Notes under the pieces: generated by a model
Seen by the model: the letters and a program-made list of their open reading frames with translations, nothing else
Told to the model about the DNA's origin: nothing
Databases searched by the model: none
DNA from: STD1-204 sp041649895
Lineage (GTDB): Bacteria > Patescibacteriota > Minisyncoccia > Minisyncoccales > Minisyncoccaceae
Length of the DNA: 15,059 nt
Assembly: GCA_041649895.1 (NCBI GenBank)
Contig: JBAZMG010000022.1
Location: forward strand, 1-15,059
Reading direction: 5' to 3'
Part shown: piece after piece, positions 5,863 to 11,583 of the stretch
How positions within the stretch are numbered: the first letter of the stretch is position 1
Layout of the letters: every line of letters begins with the position of its first letter
Program-made: the position numbers and the translations under genes

Positions 5863-6750
5863 ATGAATAAAAAAATCGGCTACGCCCTGCTTTTAATCTT
5901 TATCTTTTTAATCGTTGCCGCGGCTCTAAATTGGCAGCCGGTTTCTTTGGTTTTGTTGAACTGTTTCGTCGCGCCGATAATGTTTTATGTCTTCATCGCG
6001 ACGATTGAAAAAATATTATTTTACGAAAAATTATCAAAATCAAAAAAAGAATCTGCATTAACGTCGCTCAAAATAAACCTGCCTAAACTTATTTTTCTCT
6101 GGATCATCTTCATTCCCGCTGTAATTAACGCTGTTTCGGGATTATTATACGTTGTTCTTATAGCTCTTATTCTTTTCGGATTGGAGATTTTTTTATTTTT
6201 GAAGATCATAAAAAAACCGAAAGTTGAACTGATTATTTCTTTTATAATTTTTAATATTTTTTCCACGATCATTGCTATCGGTGTTTGGCATTTATCATAC
6301 TTGGGCCTGTTCGCTATGATCTTGCCCGCGGCATTGCTCACGAGCGACATCATCGGAACAGACAAAAAATTTGAAAAATTATTCACAATTTTAACGAAGA
6401 TATCCATAGCGATAACAACTGTTTTAATTGTGGCCTACTATGTATTCGTGATAGCTATGCAATACGAGGCGCAGGCGAAACAAAAGGACGAATATATCAA
6501 ACGCGCGATGAACCTGTATAGCGAACTCTTGCCCGTGGAAAGGAAAGCGTATCTGGCAGCTGAAATAAACAAACAGGGCGGCAAACCGATGGCAATCACA
6601 ATTTCCGGAGAAAAATGGTGCGCGGAAAAAGACCTGATCAGCCGGGGCGGGGTATTGGGCATATTCCAAAAGAAATATTATTGTATTGAAAGTACGGGAT
6701 ATTATAAAGAAGGAAAACGTTGCGACAAAACCAATTTTACTTGCGAATAA
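5863..6750 (+). CDS. Polytopic membrane protein with a Cys-containing C-terminal domain
   Basis: 295 residues. Hydrophobic segments lie at about 5-23, 27-48, 75-92, 94-114, 121-141, 147-163 and 178-200, giving six or seven membrane helices. A hydrophilic C-terminal part (about 201-295) contains four cysteines (C253, C274, C287, C294) in KWCAEK, YYCIES, KRCDKT and NFTCE, which could form two disulfides if this tail is outside the cell. The ATG at 5863 is chosen because it lies just after the predicted transcription start; an in-frame ATG at 5647 would start inside the structured RNA and read through its terminator. No ribosome-binding site is visible. The next gene starts 6 bases after the stop, so the two form an operon. 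I do not recognise the family and assign no function. Confidence 0.85.
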   Translation: MNKKIGYALLLIFIFLIVAAALNWQPVSLVLLNCFVAPIMFYVFIATIEKILFYEKLSKSKKESALTSLKINLPKLIFLWIIFIPAVINAVSGLLYVVLIALILFGLEIFLFLKIIKKPKVELIISFIIFNIFSTIIAIGVWHLSYLGLFAMILPAALLTSDIIGTDKKFEKLFTILTKISIAITTVLIVAYYVFVIAMQYEAQAKQKDEYIKRAMNLYSELLPVERKAYLAAEINKQGGKPMAITISGEKWCAEKDLISRGGVLGIFQKKYYCIESTGYYKEGKRCDKTNFTCE

Positions 6751-6756
6751 AAATTT

Positions 6757-7251
6757 ATGGAAAAAAATCCCAACGACTTTGTTAATTTCGGAACATACGG
6801 GTATTTGGACTACAATGTTTTGAAACAAGAATTCGAAAAGCAAAAAATACCCGTAAAAACCAACCTGGCCGGAACGAGTTTGGGTACTGATGCTTTGGGC
6901 GGAGCGCAATGGAGCGCTTACACGATTTTCGTGCCTTTGAAGTGTTTTCCCATAGCGACCGAGATCGCTCTGAGTTTTAATCTTACTCCGGCAAGCAATC
7001 CCGAGGAAGACAGATCCCAAAATTCAAAACCGACCTTTTGGTCGAGAATGAAAAGATATGGCGCCATAGCTTTTTTCATCGGATCTCTCTTTAATTTTAT
7101 CTTGAGCTTGTCCTCCCTTTTTTCGATCGCAAAAACGCTTGGACCATCCTACGCGCAAATCGAAATATATTTCATTCTTTTTTATTTCACGATCTTTGTG
7201 GCTTCCGCGCTGATCTTATACAAAACATTACGCAAAGATCCCAAGAAATAA
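6757..7251 (+). CDS. Small membrane protein with a DUF2007-like N-terminal domain
   Basis: 164 residues. The N-terminal soluble part (about 10-75) has a strand-helix-strand pattern: YGYLDYNVLKQEFEKQKIPV, then LGGAQWSAYTIFVP, then FPIATEIAL. This resembles DUF2007 (putative signal-transducing domain), in which a helix choosing between subunits precedes a GG-x-x-VFVP-like strand. Two membrane helices follow at about 102-124 and 135-156, with a basic tail. It begins 6 bases after the preceding membrane protein and shares its promoter, so the two products may act together. The domain call is by eye and only moderate; the function is unknown. Confidence 0.8.
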   Translation: MEKNPNDFVNFGTYGYLDYNVLKQEFEKQKIPVKTNLAGTSLGTDALGGAQWSAYTIFVPLKCFPIATEIALSFNLTPASNPEEDRSQNSKPTFWSRMKRYGAIAFFIGSLFNFILSLSSLFSIAKTLGPSYAQIEIYFILFYFTIFVASALILYKTLRKDPKK

Positions 7252-7273
7252 AAGGACAGCGCGAGGACACAAC

Positions 7274-7306
7274 AAAAATCTCTTTTAACTGCAAGTGGGG
7301 ATTTTT
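7274..7306 (+). terminator. Terminator of the membrane operon
   Basis: AAAAATCTC (7274-7282) pairs with GGGATTTTT (7298-7306, one G-U) around a 15-nt loop. The rising strand supplies the T tract. The A-rich 5' arm would allow some function in both directions. Confidence 0.65.
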
Positions 7307-7316
7307 ATTTAAACTG

Positions 7317-7345
7317 TTGACATATTAACAAAAATGGTTTATTAT
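7317..7345 (+). promoter_or_regulatory. Promoter of the histidine-kinase-like gene
   Basis: Perfect -35 TTGACA (7317-7322), 17-nt spacer, -10 TATTAT (7340-7345). The start is predicted near 7352, with AGAGG at 7366-7370 as ribosome-binding site. Confidence 0.7.
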
Positions 7346-7376
7346 ATTACTACGTAAATTTAAAAAGAGGTTCTTA

Positions 7377-8051
7377 ATGACCCCGGACACAAACGAAACT
7401 GGCGACTTAACTGACGCCGAGAAATTACAACTCTCCGAGTTGTTGCAACGACTTAATGACCACGACGCAAGTAATGCCCTGACGGTAATTGAGAGCTGTT
7501 TAATACTCATTGAGGGAAACTCTGACGTCGACAAAGAATTGGTGAAAAAGGCGGCGAACGCGCTCAGCAGATTGAGAAAGATCCTTAACTGTAAAGTGAG
7601 CTCTATCACGGATGAAAGCGTAAAATGGCAACCGGTCGCCGAATCGTTCCAAAGCGTGGCGATCAAATTCAAGAGCATTGAAATAGAGATCAATCTTCCG
7701 CGAAAACCCGAGATTGCCATCGGACCGATCCTTGACCGTGTTTTCTACGTCCTCGTAGACAACGCGATAAATCGCGGCAAAGCAACGCGGATGACGGTAA
7801 GCGCCGAAGTCGATCAGTCCACAAACGACCTACTAATTTTCGTGAAAGATAACGGTCGCGGGATTGACCAGATGATCAAAGAAAGGATCTTTGACAAGGG
7901 GGTCGGCGAAAATACCGGACTCGGATTATTCTTTGCCAGAGGCATCCTATTAATGAAGGGCATAAAAATTCAAGAAAATGGCAAGCCCGGCCACGGCGCC
8001 TGCTTTATCCTGCGCGTACCACCTCAAAACTATAAAAATTTTAAAACCTAA
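7377..8051 (+). CDS. Soluble sensorless histidine-kinase-like protein
   Basis: 224 residues, no membrane segment, no recognisable sensor domain. Residues 21-70 form two helices resembling a dimerisation/phosphoacceptor unit: LNDHDASNALTVIES carries H29 in an HDxxN context, as in many kinases where the His is phosphorylated. Residues about 115-215 are a GHKL ATPase domain with the N box (N129 in VFYVLVDNAIN), the G1 box DNGRGI (158-163), an F box (IFDKG, 171-175), the G2 box GLGLFFARG (181-189) and a final GHGACFIL strand (206-212). All ATP-binding boxes look intact. No response regulator gene is adjacent, so its partner must be encoded elsewhere. The ATG at 7377 has AGAGG six bases upstream. 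It could alternatively be an anti-sigma or serine-kinase type GHKL protein, but the H29 context favours a histidine kinase. Confidence 0.85.
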   Translation: MTPDTNETGDLTDAEKLQLSELLQRLNDHDASNALTVIESCLILIEGNSDVDKELVKKAANALSRLRKILNCKVSSITDESVKWQPVAESFQSVAIKFKSIEIEINLPRKPEIAIGPILDRVFYVLVDNAINRGKATRMTVSAEVDQSTNDLLIFVKDNGRGIDQMIKERIFDKGVGENTGLGLFFARGILLMKGIKIQENGKPGHGACFILRVPPQNYKNFKT

Positions 8052-8053
8052 AC

Positions 8054-8079
8054 CTATCTTGTAATGAGATAGCGTTTTT
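8054..8079 (+). terminator. Weak terminator after the kinase-like gene
   Basis: CTATCT (8054-8059) and AGATAG (8067-8072), 7-nt loop, then CG and five T residues. Confidence 0.6.
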
Positions 8080-8109
8080 ATTTGTTAAAGACATTTATTA
8101 TTCATCCGA

Positions 8110-8137
8110 TTGACAAAACCAAAAAATCGGCTATACT
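8110..8137 (+). promoter_or_regulatory. Promoter of rplJ-rplL
   Basis: Perfect -35 TTGACA (8110-8115), 16-nt spacer, -10 TATACT (8132-8137). The start is predicted near 8144, giving a leader of about 110 nt that contains the L10-binding element. Confidence 0.8.
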
Positions 8138-8143
8138 CAAAAC

Positions 8144-8247
8144 ATAAATAATCCACAGAAAGCGGGCACAAAGATAAGTCCTGCCGAGGATGAAATAATT
8201 CTATTATTTTTCCTTTTGGTCGTTCTGTGGCAAACCACGGATTTTTT
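8144..8247 (+). ncRNA. Ribosomal protein L10 leader (autoregulatory mRNA leader)
   Basis: The leader of rplJ carries AAGATAAGTCCTGCCGAGG (8170-8188), which closely matches the conserved core of the L10 leader family, the site bound by L10 with L7/L12. The core is enclosed by a perfect 8-bp helix, CCACAGAA (8153-8160) with TTCTGTGG (8223-8230). The 3' strand of that helix is also the 5' strand of the terminator hairpin at 8224-8247, so the two structures exclude each other, as in a transcription attenuator. In known L10 leaders, excess L10 lowers rplJL expression; the exact switching order here is not determined. Confidence 0.88.
8224..8247 (+). terminator. Attenuator terminator in the L10 leader
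   Basis: TCTGTGG (8224-8230) pairs with CCACGGA (8235-8241, one G-U) around loop CAAA, followed by TTTTTT (8242-8247). It lies 6 bases before the rplJ start codon. Confidence 0.8.
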
Positions 8248-8253
8248 ATTAAT

Positions 8254-8778
8254 ATGGCTTTAACAAAAGAAAAGAAACAAAACATCGTCAGTGATCTGGA
8301 AACAAAGATCGCCAAGCAAAAAGCCATGGTTTTTATGGATTTTACCGGAGTGAAGGTGAAGGATATGGCTGATCTCCGAAACCAATTGAAAGACCAGGGT
8401 AGCGAACTCAAGGTGGCCAAAAAAACACTTTTAAAGATCGCTCTCAAAAACAAGAATATCGAATTGGATCCGCAGGATATTCCCGGCGAAATCGCTTTGG
8501 CCCTGGGGTATGAAGATGAAATAGCTCCGAGCAAGATCGTTTATCAATTTTCCAAAATCAACAAAAAGGCGAAAATATTGGGAGGATATCTCGCGAGTAA
8601 ATTTTACGGAGCGGAACAGATCGTCAGCCTGGCGCAACTTCCGGGCCGCCAACAATTGCTGGGACAATTGGTCGGAACGATAAACGCGCCCGTTTCCAGT
8701 TTTGTGAGCGTACTACACGGAAATTTGAGGAATCTTGTTTGCGCGCTATCGGCTATCAACGAAAAAAATAATAAATAA
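8254..8778 (+). CDS. rplJ: Large ribosomal subunit protein uL10
   Basis: 174 residues, the normal size. It forms the base of the ribosomal stalk, binding 23S rRNA and carrying L7/L12 dimers on its C-terminal helix. The N-terminus (LTKEKKQNIVSDLETKIAKQ), the segment DFTGVKVKDMADLRNQLKDQ, and LKVAKKTLLKIALK are typical L10, as is LAQLPGRQQLLGQLVGTINAP near residue 140. The C-terminal helix for L12 binding follows (FVSVLHGNLRNLVCALSAI). The ATG at 8254 is used; an in-frame GTG at 8227 would start inside the attenuator stem. No Shine-Dalgarno is visible. It is followed by rplL in the standard order. Confidence 0.97.
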   Translation: MALTKEKKQNIVSDLETKIAKQKAMVFMDFTGVKVKDMADLRNQLKDQGSELKVAKKTLLKIALKNKNIELDPQDIPGEIALALGYEDEIAPSKIVYQFSKINKKAKILGGYLASKFYGAEQIVSLAQLPGRQQLLGQLVGTINAPVSSFVSVLHGNLRNLVCALSAINEKNNK

Positions 8779-8814
8779 AAATAAATAAATTTGTACCGCC
8801 GGGTTTTAACGAGG

Positions 8815-8843
8815 CTCATCGCTTTCGCTAAAGCTTCGACGAG
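8815..8843 (+). promoter_or_regulatory. Hairpin between rplJ and rplL
   Basis: GCTTT (8821-8825) and AAAGC (8830-8834) form the top stem with a CGCT loop; outer CTC and TC pair with GA and GAG (8815-8843), with a small internal mismatch. No T tract follows. It sits 14 bases before rplL and may influence rplL translation or mRNA processing. Confidence 0.4.
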
Positions 8844-8857
8844 ACAAAAACAAAAAT

Positions 8858-9280
8858 ATGGCAGAAGAAATGGAAAAAGTGGAAGTTCCCGCGAAGTTTG
8901 AGAAAATAGTCGGGGAAATAGAAAAAATGTCAGTTTTGGACTTGTCCGAATTGGTAAAAGTTTTGGAGAAAAAGTTTGGCGTGTCCGCCGCTCCTCAGAT
9001 GGTGGCTGCCGCCGCCGGAGCCGCGCCCGCGGCCGCTGGTGGTGAAGCCGCGGAAGAAAAAAGCGCTTTTAATGTAATTTTAACTTCAGCTGGCGACAAA
9101 AAGATCGAAGTGATCAAGGTTGTCCGAGATGTAACTCAACAGGGCCTGAAAGAGGCCAAAGACTTGGTTGACGCGATCGCGACCGCTCCTCAGACGATCA
9201 AAGAGGGTGTCAAAAAAGAAGAGGCTGAAGAATTGAAAAAGAAATTCACGGAAGCAGGCGCCACAGTGGAGTTGAAGTAA
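8858..9280 (+). CDS. rplL: Large ribosomal subunit protein bL12 (L7/L12)
   Basis: 140 residues, slightly longer than the usual 120-128. It is the multimeric stalk protein that recruits translational GTPases. The N-terminal dimerisation helices (VLDLSELVKVLEKKFGV) are followed by an Ala/Gly-rich hinge at about residues 49-65, then the conserved C-terminal domain: FNVILTSAGDKKIEVIKVVR, then GLKEAKDLVD and the final LKKKFTEAGATVELK. About 16 extra charged residues precede the N-terminal helix. There is no Shine-Dalgarno. The gene shares the rplJ promoter and leader control and is followed by a strong terminator. Confidence 0.97.
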   Translation: MAEEMEKVEVPAKFEKIVGEIEKMSVLDLSELVKVLEKKFGVSAAPQMVAAAAGAAPAAAGGEAAEEKSAFNVILTSAGDKKIEVIKVVRDVTQQGLKEAKDLVDAIATAPQTIKEGVKKEEAEELKKKFTEAGATVELK

Positions 9281-9301
9281 TTGTAAAATTAAAACAAACG
9301 G

Positions 9302-9340
9302 CTCCGTTTCCTATATTCGTTATCGGAAACGGAGTTTTTG
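9302..9340 (+). terminator. Terminator of the rplJ-rplL operon
   Basis: The perfect 10-bp stem CTCCGTTTCC (9302-9311) and GGAAACGGAG (9325-9334), with a 13-nt loop, is followed by TTTTTG. Confidence 0.92.
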
Positions 9341-9345
9341 TTTAT

Positions 9346-9369
9346 AAAAAAACACCTAACATAGTTAGG
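9346..9369 (-). terminator. Minus-strand terminator of the second structured RNA
   Basis: On the minus strand CCTAAC, loop TAT, GTTAGG (9369-9355), then TG and seven T residues (9352-9346). It points against rplL and faces the rplL terminator. Confidence 0.75.
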
Positions 9370-9871
9370 CGAATAGGGCTGTGAGGGGAGATTCCCTCGC
9401 TTGCTTTTTGGGGGCGAAGATATTGATAGAGCGAGAGTAATGCCCTCACACGGTCAAAGTCATTCTTTCAGGCCGAATTTTCACGCCTAGATTGGCGACA
9501 AATTCCCTGAGACCCAAGAATTTTAAAGTCCCTGAGGTTTATCGAAGACCTGCTAGACCATTGCGTTTGGAGACCAACGCGAAAAGGTGCTCCATTCCGG
9601 ATGGTTCCGCCTTGATGCGTTGCGCGGAGACGATTCGGAATTTTTTTGTTTTGGGGCGAATGATGATTCATTTTCGCGCAATTACTTCTACCACGTTACA
9701 GGATCGACCGAATTCCTCGGCAATCCTTTTTTGTCGCGCCCGACGCGCAAGCCGCGCGCCCCTGGACGCTTCCGGGATTAGCCGATGCGCGGATTAGCAC
9801 ACCGGCCCTAGCTAAATGGTAATCATTTATTCTCCGTTAGTTTGCCCAATATAAAGAGCTTTTTAAATACG
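9346..9871 (-). ncRNA. Second long structured non-coding RNA, family not recognised
   Basis: The 678 bases between rplL and the next gene hold no credible protein gene. On the minus strand there is a promoter (9878-9906), a G+C-rich folded body and a terminator (9346-9369), giving a transcript of about 525 nt. Plus-strand coordinates of pairings: the ends meet at TAGGGC (9374-9379) with GCCCTA (9805-9810). Inside are TGTGAGGG/CCCTCACA (9380-9387, 9443-9450), CTCGCT/AGCGAG (9396-9401, 9430-9435), GCGTTTGG/CCAACGC with one bulge (9563-9580), CCAT/ATGG (9592-9604) and CCGA/TCGG (9708-9720). I looked for tmRNA, RNase P and SRP conserved cores on this strand and did not find them, although size and context would permit a divergent member. 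It shares an upstream TTATCCACA box with the longer RNA at 4997-5789. Confidence 0.65.
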
Positions 9872-9877
9872 TTTATA

Positions 9878-9906
9878 TTTATATACAATTTAAGTCGGAT
9901 AGTCAA
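9878..9906 (-). promoter_or_regulatory. Minus-strand promoter of the second structured RNA
   Basis: On the minus strand -35 TTGACT (9906-9901), 17-nt spacer, -10 TATAAA (9883-9878). The start is predicted near 9871. A DnaA-box 9-mer ends 5 bases upstream of the -35. Confidence 0.7.
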
Positions 9907-9911
9907 TAAAA

Positions 9912-9920
9912 TTATCCACA
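9912..9920 (+). promoter_or_regulatory. Perfect DnaA-box 9-mer upstream of the minus-strand RNA promoter
   Basis: TTATCCACA on the plus strand, that is TGTGGATAA in the direction of the minus-strand promoter. It is the third perfect copy in the window and abuts the terminator of the upstream minus-strand gene. Confidence 0.5.
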
Positions 9921-9950
9921 AAAAAACACCTCCCGTTTGGAGGTGTTTTT
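9920..9950 (-). terminator. Terminator of the thioredoxin-fold gene (bidirectional in form)
   Basis: AACACCTCC (9925-9933) and GGAGGTGTT (9939-9947) form a 9-bp stem with loop CGTTT. Flanking A and T runs provide a T tract on both strands; only the minus strand has a gene (9959-10720) to terminate. Confidence 0.9.
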
Positions 9951-9958
9951 AAAAATAA

Positions 9959-10720
9959 TTATTGGCAAACGCTTGCAGGCTGGTTTCCGGTAAGTTCGCA
10001 GATCAATTTCGTTAACGCGGCCTTTTCGGCATCGGCCCCGATGGATTCTCCCGATCCAAGGCGGTAAAATTTGCATCCCAATACTATTGCGGGCACGCTA
10101 CCGTCACTATATTGGGCAAAAAGCTCTTGGTCGTTGGCGCTATCAATATTTTCGTGAAAAGAAATAGCGTCTCCAAATGATGCCGCGACGCTCTCTATAA
10201 TCGGTTTTTCCCACTGGCAGTGCGGACAAGTTTCAGAGCCGAAGAAATAGATTATCGGCTTGTCGCCTTCCTTGCAAACATCAAGACCGGTTATCTCTTT
10301 AAAAGAAGCTTCGCGGTCAACACTTTCTCTCTTTTGCATTTCCGGTAGGCCCGCGGTTGATGCTCCTCCGGTATTCGGATCCTTTGTGGTATCAAGCGGA
10401 TTTGAGCCGAAAAGCATAGTGCCGTCGGCGGATATATAGGAAGGCACCTTTTGGCCATTGAAGTTCGCTTCAAATTTATAAAAAATCAACTTTTTCGAAT
10501 CAACACTGGCAAGTGTCGTTGATTTTGTGGTATCAAAATATTCGTTTATATACGCGATGGCTTTATTGGCGGCGGCATCGGGAGTTAACGGAGTTTTTTG
10601 CTGTAAATAAGCATATACCCCCAAAGCCACGGCTATTATAAAAAATATGACGGTTGTCGCTCGGAAAAGATCACACTGTGACATTTTTGCGGATCCATTC
10701 GTTTTTTTTGTTTCTTCCAT
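9959..10720 (-). CDS. Membrane-anchored thioredoxin-fold protein (DsbA/DsbG-like)
   Basis: 253 residues. A short basic N-terminus precedes one membrane helix at about 21-39, placing the rest outside the cytoplasm. Residues about 46-110 form a small alpha/beta domain (DAAANKAIAYINEYF, then KLIFYKFEANFNG, then YISADGTMLFG) that I know as an N-terminal companion of thioredoxin domains in Patescibacteria. The thioredoxin domain follows at about 150-245: the strand PIIYFFGSETCPHC with the CxxC active site C165-C168, and the cis-Pro loop SVPAIVLG with P210. Further cysteines are C149, C216, C241 and C252, allowing structural disulfides. The expected role is forming or rearranging disulfides in exported proteins. 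The ATG at 10720 lacks a Shine-Dalgarno; M13 is an alternative start that would keep the membrane helix. Confidence 0.88.
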   Translation of the reverse strand: MEETKKTNGSAKMSQCDLFRATTVIFFIIAVALGVYAYLQQKTPLTPDAAANKAIAYINEYFDTTKSTTLASVDSKKLIFYKFEANFNGQKVPSYISADGTMLFGSNPLDTTKDPNTGGASTAGLPEMQKRESVDREASFKEITGLDVCKEGDKPIIYFFGSETCPHCQWEKPIIESVAASFGDAISFHENIDSANDQELFAQYSDGSVPAIVLGCKFYRLGSGESIGADAEKAALTKLICELTGNQPASVCQ

Positions 10721-10767
10721 AGAATTAAATTTAATGTACTAATATTTCAAAAAAGAGGGGATAAGGG

Positions 10768-10801
10768 AACCTAACCCTGCTTTAAAACGCAGGGTTAGGT
10801 T
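10768..10801 (-). terminator. Long perfect hairpin after the acidic-protein gene, probable terminator
   Basis: AACCTAACCCTGC (10768-10780) and GCAGGGTTAGGTT (10789-10801) form a perfect 13-bp stem with an 8-nt loop. It starts 10 bases past the acidic gene on the minus strand. The T run on that strand begins only about 14 bases after the stem, so it may act as a 3' stability hairpin rather than a strict terminator. Confidence 0.55.
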
Positions 10802-10810
10802 CAAATAAAA

Positions 10811-11014
10811 TTATTCTTCGTTTTCGTCAAAATCATCATCGTCGTCGTCCTCTTCGTCATCGTCATCGTCATCCAAATCATCGTCATCATCATCCAAATC
10901 ATCGTCATCGGCGAAAGAGTCGTCTTCTTCAAACTCACCGAACTCTTCTTCTCCCGTTGAAAAATCATTTTCCAATTCCTCTTCTTCAAAATTTAAAATT
11001 TCTTCGTGAGCCAT
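10811..11014 (-). CDS. Small, extremely acidic protein with an Asp-rich tail
   Basis: 67 residues with very few basic residues. Residues 1-30 are Glu-rich with interspersed Phe and Leu (NFEEEELENDF, GEEEFGEFEEDD), and residues 34-62 are nearly all Asp, broken by Leu at regular intervals (blocks of four to six Asp) and one EE pair. The DNA is a run of GAT/GAC triplets, prone to expansion and contraction. A dedicated promoter lies upstream (11154-11181) and a strong hairpin downstream, supporting a real gene. Acidic tails of this kind occur in RNA polymerase delta subunits, histone-like chaperones and DNA mimics, but no domain identifies which. The opposite and shifted frames are open only because of the triplet repeat. 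Function unknown. Confidence 0.7.
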   Translation of the reverse strand: MAHEEILNFEEEELENDFSTGEEEFGEFEEDDSFADDDDLDDDDDDLDDDDDDEEDDDDDDFDENEE

Positions 11015-11153
11015 AATTTAAAATTTTTAATTAAATTGATTTTTTAATATTTACCCTTCCCTTGAAAAATTTTTCTCTGTTGACAAAGAAGGGAGGTTGC
11101 TCTTTAAAAAAACATTTAAAGATTTCGACCTTTTTCATTACAATTATGATATC

Positions 11154-11181
11154 ATTATAGTAATAGAAAAATTATTGTCAA
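11154..11181 (-). promoter_or_regulatory. Minus-strand promoter of the acidic-protein gene
   Basis: On the minus strand a perfect -35 TTGACA (11181-11176), 16-nt spacer and perfect -10 TATAAT (11159-11154). The start is near 11147 and the leader is about 130 nt, A+T-rich. The palindrome ATGATATCAT (11146-11155) covers the start point and the edge of the -10 and could be an operator. Confidence 0.75.
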
Positions 11182-11203
11182 GCGCTATTTTCGTTCCGAC
11201 GTA

Positions 11204-11232
11204 TAGACACATTTTATTTAAAATATTATAAT
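11204..11232 (+). promoter_or_regulatory. Promoter of the membrane/ClpC-like/pilin operon
   Basis: -35 TAGACA (11204-11209), 17-nt spacer, perfect -10 TATAAT (11227-11232). The start is near 11239. It is divergent from the acidic-protein promoter; the rest of the 245-base gap (11015-11259) is A+T-rich and I see no gene in it. Confidence 0.7.
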
Positions 11233-11259
11233 GTAAATATATTATAAATCAACACCAAA

Positions 11260-11574
11260 ATGATGACTTTTATCTATACTCTTATCGCCGGTTTTGGCGG
11301 CGGAGTGGTAAGGGGACTTATGGGATTTTTAAAATCGTGGACGGGCTATAGCACCCGATCATCGTTCAGTCCTTTGTATTTTTTTCTCGTTGCTTTTGTC
11401 TCGGGCATAGTCGGCTTACTGACCGCTGTCGCGATCAAGGAGTCGGTGATTACGCTTGGCGGCGTGAGTTATATTTCACCGGCGCTCGCGTTTATCATCG
11501 GCTACGCGGGGGGAGATTTTCTCGAGGGAGCATACAAGCTATTGGTTAAAAAAGTAAAGATCGAAAAGGAATAA
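11260..11574 (+). CDS. Small glycine-rich integral membrane protein
   Basis: 104 residues with three likely membrane helices: about 2-22 (LIAGFGGGVVRGLMGF), 40-62 (YFFLVAFVSGIVGLLTAVAI) and 71-92 (YISPALAFIIGYAGGDFLEG), then a basic tail (KKVKIEKE) expected in the cytoplasm. The helices are rich in Gly, which favours tight helix packing. Two ATG codons stand in tandem (11260 and 11263) and there is no Shine-Dalgarno. It opens an operon whose next gene starts 9 bases later. Holin-like size and topology are noted, but nothing else supports a holin. Function unknown; I infer a link to the membrane ClpC-like protein downstream from the tight operon. Confidence 0.8.
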   Translation: MMTFIYTLIAGFGGGVVRGLMGFLKSWTGYSTRSSFSPLYFFLVAFVSGIVGLLTAVAIKESVITLGGVSYISPALAFIIGYAGGDFLEGAYKLLVKKVKIEKE

Positions 11575-11583
11575 GATCCTCTT

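Noticed and set aside
9430..9797. Minus-strand frame with protein-like stretches (for example RIAEEFGRSCNVVEVIARK), interrupted by TGA and TAA
   Set aside because: It has in-frame stops and no start or ribosome-binding site, and the same bases form RNA helices between a minus-strand promoter and terminator. UGA recoding is excluded because TGA ends nrtR normally. I keep it in mind as a possible pseudogene alternative.
9492..9797. Plus-strand 101-codon frame downstream of rplL
   Set aside because: It follows the strong rplL terminator without a promoter and is Arg/Ser/Ala-rich in the way of a chance frame in G+C-rich structured RNA.
4997..9871. Assigning the two long RNAs to tmRNA, RNase P RNA, SRP RNA, rRNA fragments or introns
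   Set aside because: Partial resemblances exist (AGGAGAAAGT near 5195, T-loop-like GTTCGAGG near 5322, UUCGAUA on the minus strand near 9543), but none has the surrounding conserved core.
1284..9920. A replication origin based on the DnaA boxes
   Set aside because: The boxes are kilobases apart, each at a promoter, with no box cluster, no A+T-rich unwinding element beside them and no dnaA or dnaN.
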